Source: Enterobacter oligotrophicus
GTDB lineage: Bacteria > Pseudomonadota > Gammaproteobacteria > Enterobacterales > Enterobacteriaceae
Length of the DNA: 64,000 nucleotides
NCBI RefSeq assembly: GCF_009176645.1
Contig: NZ_AP019007.1
Coordinates: 1,674,001-1,738,000 of the forward strand
Reading direction: 5' to 3'
A program made the position numbers and the translations under genes. Shown piece after piece: positions 1 through 8,872 of this stretch. Numbering within the stretch: the first letter of the stretch is position 1; each line of letters begins with the position of its first letter. Under the pieces are notes generated by a model. That model did not search any database, was not told the DNA's origin, and worked only from the letters and a program-made list of their open reading frames with translations.

Positions 1-795
1 ATCCTGCACGAAGATCACCTGCGGGTTCCAGGCGATCACCTGCTCCATCGCCACGGTTTTAAAGCCCTGGATGGTCGACGCAGCCACGTTAACTGCGCCC
101 GCATGTGCCATCATCAAACCGGTGTATTTCCCGGAACCGTAGGTGGTGAGTTCCGGGTTAGCCATATACGCGCGAACGCGTTTTTCTGCCGGGATATCCT
201 TAAGGCGCTCGCTGACCATCTTGCGGCCGTTATCCGTAGCATCAATCAACGCTTTGGCTTCTGACTGTTTATTGACGATCTCGCCAATCAGGGTGATCCC
301 CTCGCGCAGCCCCAGATCATAGGCTTGTTCTTCATCGGCCATGGTCGGGTTCATTTTGGCTTTTTCACCGACGGCATCGTGACGCAGGGAGATCGCCACG
401 ACCGGAATACCAAGACGGCCGATCGCGTCGATCATCTCCTGCGGCGCATAGTTGGTGACAAACACCACCTGCGGCTTCAGAGCCACCAGTTTTTCCGGGT
501 CGACGTGGGTGAGATCGCCCAGTGCCGCTTTCTGGTTCAGCTCAGGAGCCAGACGCGCATAGCCATCGCCAAGCTGCTGTTTCCAGTTCGCCATCACGCC
601 GACGATTTTGTCGGTGGCGTTCATCTGCACCAGCAGGTTAAGAGTCTGATGCTGGAGTACCACCACGCGGTCGACCTCATCAGGAAGGGTGACGGTACGG
701 CCAATTTGATCGGTTATCTGACGGGATGCCTGGGAAGATAACGGAAGTAAAATCAGTGCGCTAAAGACGACTGCCTGCCAGAAACGTTGCTTCAT
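1..795 (-). CDS. ABC transporter substrate-binding protein, iron-siderophore (FecB/BtuF-like) type, 3' end beyond the window
   Basis: The first 265 codons of a leftward gene are visible; the C-terminus lies outside the window. The start has a positively charged n-region, a hydrophobic stretch of about 15 residues and a likely cleavage after SSQA, so it should be exported to the periplasm. The mature part opens with a typical periplasmic-binding-protein-2 pattern (TDQIGRTVTLPDEVDRVVV), followed by GDLTHVDPEKLVALKPQVVF, which marks helical-backbone metal or siderophore receptors. It probably delivers a ferric chelate, haem or corrinoid to an inner-membrane ABC importer encoded to the left. The substrate cannot be told from sequence alone. 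The family call is firm; the ligand is inference. Confidence 0.85.
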   Translation of the reverse strand, partial: MKQRFWQAVVFSALILLPLSSQASRQITDQIGRTVTLPDEVDRVVVLQHQTLNLLVQMNATDKIVGVMANWKQQLGDGYARLAPELNQKAALGDLTHVDPEKLVALKPQVVFVTNYAPQEMIDAIGRLGIPVVAISLRHDAVGEKAKMNPTMADEEQAYDLGLREGITLIGEIVNKQSEAKALIDATDNGRKMVSERLKDIPAEKRVRAYMANPELTTYGSGKYTGLMMAHAGAVNVAASTIQGFKTVAMEQVIAWNPQVIFVQD

Positions 796-824
796 AATGC
801 CCTCATATTTTCGTTATGCAATAG

Positions 825-830
825 ATTATA
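825..830 (-). promoter_or_regulatory. -10 element of the substrate-binding-protein gene
   Basis: Read leftward this is a perfect TATAAT, 30 bases upstream of the ATG at 795. No good -35 hexamer sits at 16-18 bases, so the promoter may rely on an activator or an extended contact. Placement is by sequence match only. Confidence 0.45.
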
Positions 831-992
831 CAACGATTAACCTGGTCAGTCGTGGTGTGCTTAGGGGGTAGAAGCGACAAGTATGATGACCCCGCAGGCT
901 GGGTCAGGCACAACCGCTATCCGACAGCATGTCAGTCCTTAACGCAAATCACTCTCTTTTTTCAACATCATATTTACAAGCCCCCATAATCT

Positions 993-1011
993 GGCAAGAA
1001 TCATTCTTATT
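993..1011. promoter_or_regulatory. Candidate Fur box (perfect 13-base palindrome)
   Basis: The core AAGAATCATTCTT (996-1008) is a perfect palindrome. The surrounding 19 bases match 11 of 19 positions of the Fur consensus GATAATGATAATCATTATC. It lies 21 bases before the ATG of the diguanylate cyclase and about 165 bases from the -10 of the divergent iron-type binding-protein gene. Binding is inferred; the match is moderate. Confidence 0.35.
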
Positions 1012-1029
1012 TCCCCTAAGATTCTACGC

Positions 1030-2013
1030 ATGTCAGAACAGGCGCTAAAACAGCAGATTCAAAATCTGAAAAAGCACAACGCCCGGCTTGTCAGGCTGGC
1101 GCGTGACGCCCGCAGCAAACTCAGCGCGGCGCTTGATGGCACAGGCCTGTGCCTGTGGCAGCTCGACGTGCCGACAGGGAAATTGATCATCTATAACCGC
1201 CGCTGGGGTTCGATGTTGGGCTATCAGCCAAAAGAGCTGAGCGCCCAGTTTGAGGTCTGGCGCGATCATCTGCACCCGGACGATAAACAGCAGGTGCTGG
1301 ATGCGTTCTACGATCACCTGCACGGTAAAACGCCCTTTTATGAAGCGCTGCATCGTATGCAGCATAAAAACGGTACTATTACCTGGGTGCTGGATCGCGG
1401 ACGCGTGAGCGAATGGGACGAGAACGGTAAGCCGCTGAAGGTTACCGGCACCCACATTGATATGACCAAAGAGAAGCAGTACGAGGAACAGCTTGCACAG
1501 CTTGCCAACCATGACCCGCTCACCGGGCTCGCCAACCGTCATGCCTTGATTAAGCACTTCGAAGCATTAAAAGACGCGGGGCCGTTGTGCGTGGCGTTTA
1601 TCGACCTGGACAACTTTAAAACCGTTAACGATACCTTCGGTCATCGCTGCGGTGATGAACTGTTAATCCACCTCAGCCAGCGTCTGCGAGAAAATTGCCC
1701 GCAAGGCACCATCGTGGGCCGTCTCGGCGGGGATGAATTTGTCCTGCTGCTGCCCTTTCCGCTCTCCAGTTTGCTGGTTAACAGTACGGCACACAGCTGC
1801 CTGCGCGCAGCGCTGACGCCGTTTGAACTGGATAACGGCCAGGCGCAGGTTGGCGCATCGATTGGTATCGACGAAGTGCGCAGACAGGATGATTTTGTTA
1901 ATGCGCTGAGGCGGGCAGATCGTTCGATGTATCAGATTAAACATACCGGGAAGAATGGTGTGGCGATCGGCACCACGTTGATCTCAATTTCCCGCACGGG
2001 GGCAGACGCATGA
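1030..2013 (+). CDS. PAS-GGDEF diguanylate cyclase
   Basis: A 327-residue cytoplasmic protein without membrane segments. After a short N-terminal coiled helix, residues about 28-150 form a PAS_3/PAC sensor fold, with WGSMLGYQPKEL as its most typical stretch. Residues about 160-315 form a GGDEF domain with FIDLDNFKTVNDTFGH (metal-binding Asp) and an intact GGDEF at 233-237. The catalytic site therefore looks competent to make cyclic di-GMP from two GTP. The RxxD inhibitory I-site expected just upstream of GGDEF is replaced by PQGT, so product inhibition is probably absent. The stop overlaps the start of the next gene by 4 bases, which suggests translational coupling to the FucR-like regulator. 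Confidence 0.9.
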   Translation: MSEQALKQQIQNLKKHNARLVRLARDARSKLSAALDGTGLCLWQLDVPTGKLIIYNRRWGSMLGYQPKELSAQFEVWRDHLHPDDKQQVLDAFYDHLHGKTPFYEALHRMQHKNGTITWVLDRGRVSEWDENGKPLKVTGTHIDMTKEKQYEEQLAQLANHDPLTGLANRHALIKHFEALKDAGPLCVAFIDLDNFKTVNDTFGHRCGDELLIHLSQRLRENCPQGTIVGRLGGDEFVLLLPFPLSSLLVNSTAHSCLRAALTPFELDNGQAQVGASIGIDEVRRQDDFVNALRRADRSMYQIKHTGKNGVAIGTTLISISRTGADA

Positions 2014-2726
2014 AACAGAACCGGCAGCAGCGCATTACCGAACTGCTGAGCGGCTGTGACTGGCTGACCACGGATGTACTCGCCGCACAGCTTGCCGTCA
2101 GCAAAGAGACGATCCGCCGCGATCTGAACGGACTCCAGCAGCAGGGGAAAATTTTACGTCAGCATGGCCGCGCACGGCTGATCCACCCGGACAGCCGTGA
2201 TAACGGGGAGCCGTTCGGTGCACGGTTAAAAAGCCACTATGCCGATAAAGCCGATATCGCCCGCCACGCGCTGGACTGGATCAGCGCAGGAATGACGCTT
2301 GCGCTTGATGCCAGCTCCACCTGTTTTCACCTGGCGCGTCAGTTGCCGGATATCGAACTCACCGTTTTCACCAACAGTCTGCCTGTCTGCCTTGAGATGG
2401 CAAAACGCGAGAATATTACGCTGATTTCGTCCGGCGGTACGCTTGAGCGCAAATATCGCTGCTATGTGAATCCGGCGCTGGCCACTCAGCTTAAAGGGCT
2501 GGAAATCGATCTGTTTATCTTCTCCTGCGAAGGCGTCGATGAGCAGGGCACCCTGTGGGACCCGGTCGAACACAACGCCCGCTTTAAAGCACACCTGCTA
2601 CACCGCGCCAGCCAGTCACTGCTGTTGATCGACAGAAGCAAATTTCAGCGCTCAAGCGAAGTGAAAATCGGCCAGCTTGCGCAGGTCACCCACGTGATTA
2701 CGGATGCTCACCCTTCCAGGCGGTAA
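2010..2726 (+). CDS. fucR: DeoR-family transcriptional regulator closely resembling the fucose operon activator FucR
   Basis: A 238-residue DeoR-family protein. An N-terminal winged helix-turn-helix (residues about 5-58, with [11 protein letters not shown] as recognition helix) precedes a sugar-phosphate-sensing DeoRC domain. Long stretches agree with my recollection of E. coli FucR, including [35 protein letters not shown] and [12 protein letters not shown]. FucR activates fucose genes in response to fuculose-1-phosphate, but no fuc gene is in the window. The gene overlaps the preceding cyclase (ATGA) and converges on yghW with a 19-base overlap. It may be a FucR relative with another regulon. 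The family is certain; the gene name is probable. Confidence 0.75.
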   Translation: MKQNRQQRITELLSGCDWLTTDVLAAQLAVSKETIRRDLNGLQQQGKILRQHGRARLIHPDSRDNGEPFGARLKSHYADKADIARHALDWISAGMTLALDASSTCFHLARQLPDIELTVFTNSLPVCLEMAKRENITLISSGGTLERKYRCYVNPALATQLKGLEIDLFIFSCEGVDEQGTLWDPVEHNARFKAHLLHRASQSLLLIDRSKFQRSSEVKIGQLAQVTHVITDAHPSRR

Positions 2727-2995
2727 CCTGCCATAAAATAGCGCAACGCAGCATTCGAGTGACTCTCTCTGAAGAAGTCCATCACCATGTCCCGATCCAG
2801 GCCGTAACGACGCGTCAAAATACCCGCCTCCCAGGCGCTAAGCTGACGATCGCCGGTTTTCTCGAACATCCGGTGTGAAAACCCCAGCACGAAACCACGT
2901 TTATAGTCCGAACAGAAATGTGCCACGTTCTTTGCCGTATCAGCCTGTGCGGCGCGCATGCCTGCCATCAGCCCTTTACCAAAATGATTATCCAT
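2708..2995 (-). CDS. yghW: YghW, DUF2623 family protein
   Basis: A 95-residue protein almost collinear with E. coli Ygh[11 protein letters not shown] at the start, [19 protein letters not shown] in the middle and [10 protein letters not shown] at the end. The ATG at 2995 is chosen over longer readings because GAGGG lies 8 bases upstream and the family starts here. The function is unknown in any organism I know. There is no signal peptide or membrane segment. The 3' end overlaps the convergent FucR-like gene. Confidence 0.85.
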   Translation of the reverse strand: MDNHFGKGLMAGMRAAQADTAKNVAHFCSDYKRGFVLGFSHRMFEKTGDRQLSAWEAGILTRRYGLDRDMVMDFFRESHSNAALRYFMAGYRLEG

Positions 2996-3054
2996 CGCTA
3001 TGCCCTCAATCGTTATATATAAAATTATATAGCGATATTTTGAGCGATAGCCAG

Positions 3055-3083
3055 TGAAAATTAAGGCCGCACAAAGCGGCCTT
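3055..3083 (-). terminator. Intrinsic terminator of the chemoreceptor gene
   Basis: An 8-bp perfect stem (AAGGCCGC at 3063-3070, GCGGCCTT at 3076-3083) with a 5-base loop. Read leftward it is followed by a T-rich run. It lies 13 bases past the stop of the chemoreceptor gene and before the yghW promoter region. Confidence 0.75.
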
Positions 3084-3095
3084 ACGGGGCAGAAA

Positions 3096-4643
3096 TTAAG
3101 CGGTGAGGCGGAATTTTTGCACCGAACGTTGAAGCTCTTCGGTCTGACGTTCAAGCGCGGACGCCGCAGCGGAAACTTGCTCCACCAGCGAGGCGTTCTG
3201 CTGAGTGACGCCATCCATCTGAGTTATGGCAATCCCTACCTGAGAAATGCCCTTACTCTGCTCCTCAGACGCGGAGGCGATTTGCTTCATGATGGTGGTC
3301 ACTTCGGTCACATCGCGCAGAATCGCTTCCATAGTGGTGCCAGTGTCGTTCACCAGTTTTGCCCCCTGCTCCACGCGGGAAACAGAATCAGCGATCAGTC
3401 CTTCAATCTCTTTTGCCGCGTTGGCGCTGCGGCTTGCCAGGTTGCGGACTTCACCCGCCACCACAGCGAACCCGCGTCCCTGCTCACCCGCACGCGCGGC
3501 TTCCACCGCGGCGTTGAGTGCCAGGATATTGGTCTGGAAGGCGATACTGTTGATCACGGTGGTGATTTCGGCAATTTTCTTCGAGCTGTCAGAAATACCG
3601 CTCATGGTCGTGACCACATCGTCCACCAGCGAACCACCGCGGCTCGCTGTCGTCGATGCTATATCCGCCAGTTCGCTGGCCTGACGCGCGCTTTCAGCGT
3701 TCAGTTTTACCGTCGCAGTGAGCTGTTCCATGCTGGCCGCCGTCTCTTCCAGCGCAGCAGCCTGCTCTTCAGTACGTGAGGAGAGATCGTTGTTACCGCT
3801 GGAGATCTCAGTCGCCCCGCGCCAGATATTTTCACTGCCGGAGCGAATAGTGCTGACCGCTTCACGCAGGCTGTCCTGCATTGCGCTCAGCAGCGGCACC
3901 AGTTGTCCCACGCAGTTACGGCCGAAAGGTTCAATCGACTGGCTGAGGTCGCCCTGCGCAATCTGGCGGAACTGCTGGCGAATGCGGGCCAGCGGTTTCA
4001 CCAGCATCGCCGCCAGGTAGCGGTCGGTAAAAAGCAGGATCAGCAGGCCGATAACCGTCGCCGTGATAATGACTGTGCGGGTCATGCTGGTGAGTCTGTC
4101 AACCACCACGCGGGTACTGTCGAGCGCCTTTGCCGCGGCGTTATTAAAGTTCTCCGCTGCCGCACCGAATGCCCGGCTCAGCGGCGGCGTGACATTGTTC
4201 GCCTGCTGGCGGTAACCATCCAGTGAAGCCTGTTTTGCCTGCTGCATCTGCGGAGTTACGCCCTGGTCGAGAAGCGCCTGCCAGGCCCCAATGACCTGCG
4301 CAGAAACCTGTTCGTCCATCGGACCCGGAGAGATGGCCTTCATCTCAGCCAGTTTTTTGCTCATGTTATCGAGCGCCTGCTGGGCAGAAGCCAGATCCGG
4401 CGTGCCGCCCGCCGCTTTGGCCTCCATCGCACGGCTCAGGCGAGTGACGAAGCGAAAATATTGATCGTTGCCCTGGCTGAGCACCGTCATTTGTTTAACC
4501 AGCAGACGATCGACATCATTACCGTCGGATACCCTGGACAGTGACCAGGTACTGTACAGGCCAACGCCTGCCCACATTAAACAAAAGATCCCCAGTATCG
4601 TCAGCATGACGAAGCGGATGGTGAAATTACGAAGCATCTGCAT
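3096..4643 (-). CDS. Methyl-accepting chemotaxis protein
   Basis: A 515-residue transmembrane chemoreceptor. TM1 is at about residues 10-31, then a periplasmic four-helix-bundle ligand domain to about 188, TM2 at about 189-214, a HAMP linker, and a long cytoplasmic coiled coil. The signalling tip is intact ([20 protein letters not shown] and [15 protein letters not shown]), so it should couple to CheA/CheW. The protein stops at VQKFRLTA without the NWETF-type tail that recruits CheR and CheB in Tar and Tsr, so it likely needs other receptors for adaptation, as Trg and Tap do. AAGGAA lies just before the ATG. The ligand is unknown. It is a single gene with its own terminator. Confidence 0.93.
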   Translation of the reverse strand: MQMLRNFTIRFVMLTILGIFCLMWAGVGLYSTWSLSRVSDGNDVDRLLVKQMTVLSQGNDQYFRFVTRLSRAMEAKAAGGTPDLASAQQALDNMSKKLAEMKAISPGPMDEQVSAQVIGAWQALLDQGVTPQMQQAKQASLDGYRQQANNVTPPLSRAFGAAAENFNNAAAKALDSTRVVVDRLTSMTRTVIITATVIGLLILLFTDRYLAAMLVKPLARIRQQFRQIAQGDLSQSIEPFGRNCVGQLVPLLSAMQDSLREAVSTIRSGSENIWRGATEISSGNNDLSSRTEEQAAALEETAASMEQLTATVKLNAESARQASELADIASTTASRGGSLVDDVVTTMSGISDSSKKIAEITTVINSIAFQTNILALNAAVEAARAGEQGRGFAVVAGEVRNLASRSANAAKEIEGLIADSVSRVEQGAKLVNDTGTTMEAILRDVTEVTTIMKQIASASEEQSKGISQVGIAITQMDGVTQQNASLVEQVSAAASALERQTEELQRSVQKFRLTA

Positions 4644-4757
4644 AGAACTTTCCTTGCCGTGAGGGTGAATTCGCCCAGAGACGAGACTTACCCTCGTTAT
4701 CGGCAGGAACAGAGGAAAATATAACCTTTTGTGATTATTTTTAAGTTCAGATATCTG

Positions 4758-5645
4758 TCAACTGAGGTACTTTTCAAACCAGCTTAACGTTCGCTTCCAG
4801 GCCAGCTCCGCTGCGGGCTCATCGTATCTTAGGGTAGAATCGTTGTGAAATCCGTGGTTTACGCCCGGATAGATATACGCCTCATAGACCTTATTATTCG
4901 ATTTAAGCGCTGCTTCATAGGTAGGCCAGCCTTCGTTAATATTTTTATCGAGTTCGGCATAATGAAGCAAAAGCGGCGCTTTTATTTTCGGCACATCTGT
5001 GGCGGCAGGCTGGCGACCATAAAACGGCACCGCGCAGTCCAGCTCCGGATACGCGACGGCTGCCGCATTCGAGACGCCCCCGCCATAACAGAAACCGGTG
5101 ATCCCCACCTTGCCTGTTGCATCGGGGTGCTTCTTCATAAATTCGACGGCAGCGAAGAAGTCGTTCATCAGCTTTGTCGGGTCCACTTTCTGCTGCAACA
5201 CCTTCCCCTCTTCATCGTTTCCGGGATAGCCGCCAACCGAACTTAAGCCGTCCGGTGCCAGCGCAATGTACCCGGCTTTTGCTACACGCCGCGCCACATC
5301 TTCGATATACGGGTTCAGGCCACGGTTCTCATGCACCACCACCACGGCAGGCACTTTGCCGTTGGCTTTAGTCGGTTTGACCAGATAGCCGCGCACTTCA
5401 CCATGCCCGTTGGGTGACGGGTAGGTAATGTACTCCGGGAGGATATCGGGGTCGGTAAATTTGACCTGCTCTGCCAGGGCGTAGTTGGGTTTCAGCATAT
5501 TGAACAGCGCCAGCGCCGTCACGCCGCCAACAGCATAGCGAGCTGCGAGATTCAGGAACTCACGTTTGGTGATTTTTCCGTGAGCGTAATAGTCGTAGTA
5601 ATCGAGTAATTCCTGCGGAAAATCTTTAGCTGTCAGGCGCGTCAT
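4758..5645 (-). CDS. yghX: Dienelactone hydrolase family protein (YghX-like)
   Basis: A 295-residue alpha/beta hydrolase. The catalytic triad of the dienelactone-hydrolase class is visible: Cys186 in GFCYGGG, Asp233 in ELDKN and His264 in NHGFH, with an early HENRGLNPY oxyanion segment. Residues 24-50 ([18 protein letters not shown]) resemble a Tat or membrane-anchor signal in which the twin arginine reads Lys-Arg, so export or anchoring is possible. It matches the E. coli yghX locus, broken in K-12 but intact here, and lies divergent from yghZ as in E. coli. The start at 5645 has GGAG 8 bases upstream. The physiological substrate is unknown. Confidence 0.85.
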   Translation of the reverse strand: MTRLTAKDFPQELLDYYDYYAHGKITKREFLNLAARYAVGGVTALALFNMLKPNYALAEQVKFTDPDILPEYITYPSPNGHGEVRGYLVKPTKANGKVPAVVVVHENRGLNPYIEDVARRVAKAGYIALAPDGLSSVGGYPGNDEEGKVLQQKVDPTKLMNDFFAAVEFMKKHPDATGKVGITGFCYGGGVSNAAAVAYPELDCAVPFYGRQPAATDVPKIKAPLLLHYAELDKNINEGWPTYEAALKSNNKVYEAYIYPGVNHGFHNDSTLRYDEPAAELAWKRTLSWFEKYLS

Positions 5646-5727
5646 CGCTTATCTCCACAATTTGTGATTTGATAAGCATAGAATGAAAACGTTGTTTCGA
5701 AAATTCATCGACAAGAAAGGAGACATC

Positions 5728-6768
5728 ATGTCCTGGCACCCTTACACCGGCCGCTATGAAAGTATGCAGTACCGCCACTGCGGGAAAAGTGGTCTGCGCT
5801 TACCGGCGCTGTCCCTCGGTCTGTGGCACAGCTTTGGCCACGTCCAGCCGCTTGATTCCCAGCGTGCGCTGCTGCGTAAAGCGTTCGACCTCGGTATTAC
5901 CCATTTTGATCTCGCCAATAACTACGGGCCACCGGCGGGCAGTGCCGAAGAGAATTTTGGCCGCCTGCTGCGCGACGATTTTGCCGCGTATCGTGACGAG
6001 CTGATTATCTCCACCAAAGCGGGCTACGACATGTGGCCGGGGCCGTATGGTTCGGGCGGCTCACGTAAGTATCTGCTCGCCAGCCTCGACCAGAGCCTGA
6101 AGCGCATGGGCGTGGAATATGTTGATATTTTTTATTCCCACCGCGTGGACGAAAACACGCCGATGGAGGAGACCGCCGCTGCGCTGGCACATGCCGTTCA
6201 GAGCGGCAAAGCGCTGTACGTGGGGATTTCCTCCTACTCAACGGAACGCACGCAGAAAATGGCCGAACTGCTGCGCGAGTGGAAGATCCCGCTGCTGATC
6301 CACCAGCCCTCCTATAACCTGCTTAACCGCTGGGTAGACAAGACCGGGCTGCTGGATACGCTGGAGGCAAACGGCACGGGCTGTATCGCCTTTACACCGC
6401 TGGCGCAGGGGTTGTTAACTGGCAAATACCTGAACGGCATTCCTGACGGTTCACGTATGCAGCGCGAAGGCAAAAAGGTGCGCGGTCTTACTGAAAAAAT
6501 GCTCACTGAAGCCAACCTGAACAGCCTGCGTCTGCTGAATGAGATGGCCCATTCCCGCGGGCAGACGATGGCGCAGATGGCGCTGAGCTGGCTGCTGAAG
6601 GACGAGCGCGTCACATCAGTGCTGATTGGCGCGAGCCGTCCGGAACAACTGGAAGAGAACGTGCAGGCACTGGTTAACCTGCGCTTTACTGACGATGAGC
6701 TGAAGCGGATTGACCAGCATGTTGCGGATGGAGAGTTGAACCTGTGGCAGGCGTCGTCTGATAAGTAG
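5728..6768 (+). CDS. yghZ: Aldo-keto reductase YghZ (L-glyceraldehyde 3-phosphate reductase)
   Basis: A 346-residue aldo-keto reductase of the AKR14 type. In E. coli YghZ (Gpr) reduces L-glyceraldehyde 3-phosphate and methylglyoxal with NADPH. The tetrad residues are visible in FDLANNYGPP (Asp, Tyr), ISTKAGYD (Lys) and FYSHRVDEN (His), and LIGASRPEQLEENV forms the NADPH phosphate-binding end. The ATG at 5728 is preferred to an in-frame ATG 45 bases earlier because AAGGAG lies directly before it and E. coli YghZ begins near this point. It is transcribed divergently from the dienelactone hydrolase across an 82-base gap that must hold both promoters. Confidence 0.93.
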   Translation: MSWHPYTGRYESMQYRHCGKSGLRLPALSLGLWHSFGHVQPLDSQRALLRKAFDLGITHFDLANNYGPPAGSAEENFGRLLRDDFAAYRDELIISTKAGYDMWPGPYGSGGSRKYLLASLDQSLKRMGVEYVDIFYSHRVDENTPMEETAAALAHAVQSGKALYVGISSYSTERTQKMAELLREWKIPLLIHQPSYNLLNRWVDKTGLLDTLEANGTGCIAFTPLAQGLLTGKYLNGIPDGSRMQREGKKVRGLTEKMLTEANLNSLRLLNEMAHSRGQTMAQMALSWLLKDERVTSVLIGASRPEQLEENVQALVNLRFTDDELKRIDQHVADGELNLWQASSDK

Positions 6769-6781
6769 TGCGGTCTTTTAT

Positions 6782-6802
6782 CCTCTCCCCACAGGGGAGA
6801 GG
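6782..6802. repeat. Short GC palindrome of the CCTCTCCCC/GGGGAGAGG family
   Basis: A 9-bp perfect inverted repeat around a 3-base centre between the convergent yghZ and yqhA genes. Close relatives occur at 12291, 26280, 32237 and 48797. Confidence 0.7.
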
Positions 6803-6808
6803 AGTCAT

Positions 6809-7336
<528 letters not shown>

Positions 7337-7378
7337 TCAACGGCGCTCACTGTTTGCAACAACAAACCTACACAACGC

Positions 7379-7882
7379 TTACACGTCGTCCGGGTTAACC
7401 TCAGGACGCGCATACTCCGGCCAAACCAGCACCACCAGCTCCGGGTAGGCTTCCAGGCTGAACTCACGAAAACACTGGCGCAGGTTTAATACGTCTAAAT
7501 CGGAATACGATACTTTCTCACCATTCAGACAGCGCTTTTTGATATTGTCATAATATTTATACACCGCCGAATTGAGATCGCTACAGCGGCGCTGTGCTTC
7601 AAACAGCCCTGGCGTATCGTTAATTTCCGACATTTTCATACGCTTTATTGTCGCATGCAGAAAGTCGATATATTCGTGGTTCACCCGCCAGTACCAAACC
7701 GGTGTTACCGAGTTCATCAAAACGGAGAAATGATCTTCCCCTTCCTCTTTTGTCATCAGCTCGGGTTGTGGCAGTTCGCTGGCATCTTTCGACGCTTTCG
7801 TTTTATTGAACTCTTGCATCAATAAAAGAACGCCAGCGGTCAGTAATAGTAATGTAATGACCGTAAAAGAAATGCTGTTCAT
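7379..7882 (-). CDS. Unrecognised single-span membrane protein, 167 residues
   Basis: I do not recognise this protein. It begins with a hydrophobic segment (residues about 5-23, rich in Leu and Thr) followed by a Lys-rich stretch, as in a bitopic protein anchored by its N-terminus. The remaining 140 residues are soluble, charged and aromatic, with TPVWYWRVNHEYIDF and two cysteines (in QRRCSD and KKRCLN). GGAG lies 8 bases before the ATG. It is transcribed away from two other unknown genes across a gap of about 100 bases, so the three may form one functional unit. K-12 has the unrelated yghA in this interval. The coding call is based on length, start signal and composition. Confidence 0.7.
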   Translation of the reverse strand: MNSISFTVITLLLLTAGVLLLMQEFNKTKASKDASELPQPELMTKEEGEDHFSVLMNSVTPVWYWRVNHEYIDFLHATIKRMKMSEINDTPGLFEAQRRCSDLNSAVYKYYDNIKKRCLNGEKVSYSDLDVLNLRQCFREFSLEAYPELVVLVWPEYARPEVNPDDV

Positions 7883-7984
7883 GGGTAGGCTCCATTTTTT
7901 TTGATTTTAAAATTGCCTCATGTTATTGTCAACGAATCTCACGCCTTTACCAACCCCACCCTGTTGAAATTAAAGGACATTAAA

Positions 7985-8389
7985 ATGCTGCCCGACAATC
8001 TTGTCCCGGCTAAGTACCACATTACGCCTGTGGAACAGCCTTCGACGGAAGCAGAAAAGGAGGCTAATTTCACTCAGGGAAAAAGAAAACTCTCGGATTT
8101 CGAACCTGACATATTAATTGGTGTTTCCCGAACCGGGAAATCCCGTAATATGTTGCTGGAAGAGCACGACCGTCATATTAAAGACCGCTTATTTCGCGCG
8201 CTAAAAATTGAAGCCTTTGTGCATCTGCTGGATGACCTGCAGGCCGAAGGTGAAATAGATGCTCAGAAACTAAGTCAAATAATGGCGGAAAAAACCAAAG
8301 AAATAAACGAAGCTGGCAATGAAATTTGGCTTAATTTAATTACTCGCGAAAAAAACAACCCTATATTTTATAACCTGGGGGAAGATTAA
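7985..8389 (+). CDS. Unrecognised small protein, 134 residues, with a Walker-A-like motif
   Basis: I do not recognise this protein. The ATG at 7985 is preferred to one at 7901 because AAAGGAC lies 8 bases upstream and the extra N-terminus looks non-coding. The protein is charged and probably soluble. It contains DILIGVSRTGKSRN (about residues 49-62), which fits the P-loop pattern GxxxxGKS, but no Walker B or other nucleotide-site motif is evident in so short a chain. The C-terminal half is predicted helical (AEGEIDAQKLSQIMAEKT). Base composition is AT-rich relative to the flanking core genes. The next gene starts one base after the stop, so the two are almost surely co-transcribed. Confidence 0.65.
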   Translation: MLPDNLVPAKYHITPVEQPSTEAEKEANFTQGKRKLSDFEPDILIGVSRTGKSRNMLLEEHDRHIKDRLFRALKIEAFVHLLDDLQAEGEIDAQKLSQIMAEKTKEINEAGNEIWLNLITREKNNPIFYNLGED

Positions 8390-8390
8390 C

Positions 8391-8828
8391 GTGACAGAAG
8401 TTAATGATAATAACGTTTATTTGACTTTAGATGATAAAAAGAGTGACGAATTTATCTTAAAGCAAAATCTTGATGCGCTGAGAAAAACTAAAAACGATGA
8501 GATGGCGCGTATTACGCAAGATCTGGTTTCAATCCCGGCGACTCTGGTGCGCCTGAAGTGGCAGCATCGCCGCGAGATATATTCCCTGCAGGTGAAAGAA
8601 GAGATTTACGGTGCCGTGATGAACGCCATCATGGAGCAGCGGCCTGAACTGAAGGAGAAGATCCTGGGCCGTCTGGAGGCCAACTACCAGTACCTGCTGG
8701 CGAGAGAAACCGCCACCCTGCGACTGACCCGCAAACTGTCCGACGGCAAATACCGCACGCCGAATGTCACCTGTGTCGCACTCGATGAAGGCGTCTTACC
8801 CACCGGCCTTGCCGAAACAGAACGCTAA
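8391..8828 (+). CDS. Unrecognised small protein, 145 residues, GTG start
   Basis: I do not recognise this protein. It starts with GTG at 8391, one base after the previous stop, with a GGGGGAAG ribosome site ending 6 bases upstream inside the preceding gene. The protein is highly charged and mainly helical (LKWQHRREIYSLQVKEEIYG, then EQRPELKEKILGRLEANYQY), with no membrane segment or signal. It may be a helical partner of the preceding protein. It converges on exbD, whose terminator separates the two. Base composition rises toward the flanking core level in the 3' half. Confidence 0.65.
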   Translation: MTEVNDNNVYLTLDDKKSDEFILKQNLDALRKTKNDEMARITQDLVSIPATLVRLKWQHRREIYSLQVKEEIYGAVMNAIMEQRPELKEKILGRLEANYQYLLARETATLRLTRKLSDGKYRTPNVTCVALDEGVLPTGLAETER

Positions 8829-8839
8829 CGTTTAACGCG

Positions 8840-8865
8840 CAAAAAAAAGCTGGCTTTCGCCAGCT
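8840..8865 (-). terminator. Intrinsic terminator of exbBD
   Basis: Stem AGCTGGC (8848-8854) pairs with GCCAGCT (8859-8865) around TTTC. Read leftward it is followed by an eight-base T run (A on the plus strand, 8840-8847). In the plus direction only a short T-rich stretch follows, so it may also weakly stop the convergent unknown genes. Confidence 0.85.
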
Positions 8866-8872
8866 CTCCGTT

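Noticed and set aside
3247..3684. Long open frames on the plus strand opposite the chemoreceptor gene
   Set aside because: Ser/Ala/Arg-rich shadows of the conserved signalling domain; no ribosome site and no family resemblance.
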